From contig NC_008699.1 of the NCBI RefSeq assembly GCF_000015265.1, positions 2,542,001-2,606,000 on the forward strand: DNA of 64,000 bases, read 5' to 3'. The notes beneath the pieces were generated by a model. It ran no database searches, had not been told where the DNA came from, and was given only the letters and a program-made list of their open reading frames with translations. The stretch's first letter is position 1. The number at the start of each line of letters is the position of its first letter. Below are positions 63,121 to 64,000 of this stretch, piece by piece. The stretch is from Nocardioides sp. JS614 (GTDB lineage: Bacteria > Actinomycetota > Actinomycetes > Propionibacteriales > Nocardioidaceae). The position numbers and the translations under genes are program-made.

Positions 63121-63309
63121 ATGAGCCGTCCGGCGCATGCAGGCGACCAGGTGCCGTTCACCAAGGGGTCCTACAGGCCGCGGCCCGCCCGTCTCGGAGA
63201 GATCGAGCGCGAGGAGTGGGTGGAGATCGCCACCGATGCTGGGGCCGTCCAGGCCGTCCAGGCAGCACAGTCCGTCCGGAGCCCGTCGACGAAGCGCCTC
63301 GCCGGATGA
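63121..63309 (+). CDS. 62-residue protein of unknown function between fmt and rsmB
   Basis: The product is small, hydrophilic and basic at first (KGSYRPRPARLGEIEREEWVEIATDAGAVQAVQAAQSVRSPSTKRLAG); no membrane span or known domain. Support for it being real: a TANNNT hexamer seven bases before the ATG, and a four-base ATGA overlap with rsmB, the coupling used throughout this window. Alternatively it is a leader peptide for rsmB. Moderate confidence. Confidence 0.55.
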   Translation: MSRPAHAGDQVPFTKGSYRPRPARLGEIEREEWVEIATDAGAVQAVQAAQSVRSPSTKRLAG

Positions 63310-64000
63310 GCGATACCCGGCCTCGGGGCCACCAACGAGAGCCTCAGCGCGGGTCCCCGGGTGGGTCCCAGCGCGGCAACCGGCCCCGCGTCGACCCGGC
63401 CCGGCTCGCGGCGCTCGACGTGATGAAGGCCGTGCGGGTCGACGGCGCCTACACGAATCTCGTCCTGCCGTCGGTGCTGCGCCAGCACGGGCTCTCCGGC
63501 CGGGACGCCGCGTTCGTGACCGAGCTGGTGTCCGGCACCATCCGCAGACGTGGGACGTACGACGCCATCCTGGCCGCCTGCGTCGACCGGCCCCTGAGCA
63601 AGGTGGAGGCCAAGGTCCTCGACGCGCTGCGGCTCGGCACCCACCAGCTGCTCTCCATGCGGGTCCCGGTGCACGCGGCGATCAGCACGACGGTCGACCT
63701 GGTCCGGGCCAAGGTCAGCTCGGGCGCGGGTGGCTTCGCGAACGCCGTCCTGCGCCAGGTGGCCCGGCAGGAGCTGACCGAGTGGATCGCCCGGGTCGCT
63801 CCGGACCCGCGGGTCGCGCCGACCCGGTTCGCCTCGATCGCCTACAGCCATCCACGCTGGATCGTCGACGAGCTCCGCTCGGCCGTCGGCGCCGACGAGC
63901 TGTTCGAGCTGCTCGCGGCGGACAACGAGCCGCCGCGGGTGACGCTCGTGGCTCGCCCCGGGCGGTCCGGCCGCGAGGAGCTGCCGGGTGAGCCGACCCC
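63306..64000 (+). CDS. rsmB: 16S rRNA (cytosine-C5) methyltransferase RsmB, 3' end cut by the window
   Basis: RsmB methylates C967 of 16S rRNA with SAM. The 231 codons present encode a Gly/Arg/Gln-rich N-terminus (about 1-30), then a NusB-like RNA-binding domain (ARLAALDVMKAVRVDGAYTNLVLPSVLRQHG, FVTELVSGTIRRRGTYDAIL, EAKVLDALRLGTHQLLSMRVPVHAAISTTVDLVRA, GFANAVLRQVAR) and the linker YSHPRWIVDEL leading into the methyltransferase domain, which lies beyond the window. Position after def-fmt is the usual one. Confidence 0.92.
   Translation, partial: MSDTRPRGHQREPQRGSPGGSQRGNRPRVDPARLAALDVMKAVRVDGAYTNLVLPSVLRQHGLSGRDAAFVTELVSGTIRRRGTYDAILAACVDRPLSKVEAKVLDALRLGTHQLLSMRVPVHAAISTTVDLVRAKVSSGAGGFANAVLRQVARQELTEWIARVAPDPRVAPTRFASIAYSHPRWIVDELRSAVGADELFELLAADNEPPRVTLVARPGRSGREELPGEPT

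Overview
The window is a GC-rich chromosomal segment (GTG starts are common, third positions are almost all G/C) from a high-GC actinobacterium. Gene content and order point to the Propionibacteriales, most likely a Nocardioides-like organism. The markers are the blocks ruvB-yajC-secD-secF-apt-relA, rarA-(two small proteins)-alaS-ruvX-mltG-aroE, aroCKBQ-efp-nusB, and pyrR-pyrB-pyrC-carA-carB-pyrD-pyrF-mihF-gmk-rpoZ-coaBC-metK-priA-def-fmt-rsmB. The genus is an inference from gene order and protein similarity recalled from memory; there is no rRNA gene in the window to prove it.

Layout. 1-7.3 kb: recombination and Sec export genes, then adenine salvage and the stringent-response enzyme, all on the plus strand. 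7.4-11.6 kb: an accessory patch with a secreted collagen-like protein, a minus-strand DUF349 protein (the only convincing minus-strand gene) and a membrane-anchored trypsin-like protease with a zinc ribbon. 11.7-15.5 kb: metallo-hydrolase, hisS, aspS. 15.7-22.1 kb: a five-gene oligopeptide/dipeptide ABC importer whose binding-protein gene is flanked by strong hairpins. 22.1-28.7 kb: rarA, two small membrane proteins, alaS, ruvX, mltG. 28.7-33.5 kb: shikimate pathway genes with an embedded prepilin-type peptidase. 33.5-35.7 kb: a SIMPL-domain protein, efp and nusB, with two clusters of intergenic dyad repeats. 35.7-40.4 kb: a flavoprotein disulfide reductase, a DUF1206 membrane protein, an orphan ParA/MinD-like ATPase and a quinone reductase. 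40.6-45.5 kb: a complete arginine deiminase operon (arcD-arcA-arcB-arcC). 45.6-55.4 kb: a complete de novo UMP operon under a PyrR leader. 55.5-64 kb: mihF, gmk, rpoZ, coaBC, metK, priA, def, fmt, a 62-aa protein and the start of rsmB, cut by the window edge.

How the genes work together: the arc operon makes carbamoyl phosphate from arginine and spends it on ATP, directly upstream of the pyr operon, which makes carbamoyl phosphate with ATP and spends it on pyrimidines. Each has its own promoter region. Many cistrons overlap by 4 bp (ATGA or GTGA), which indicates translational coupling. Several genes start 6-7 nt after a TANNNT hexamer, as expected for leaderless transcripts.

I found no CRISPR array, tRNA, rRNA, insertion sequence, prophage or toxin-antitoxin locus. 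I did not find a clear new multi-gene system. The most unusual signals are small: a palindromic GC-rich sequence expanded in frame inside carB, with a related palindrome inside a metallo-hydrolase gene, and clusters of dyad repeats between genes that may be mobile repeat families of this lineage.
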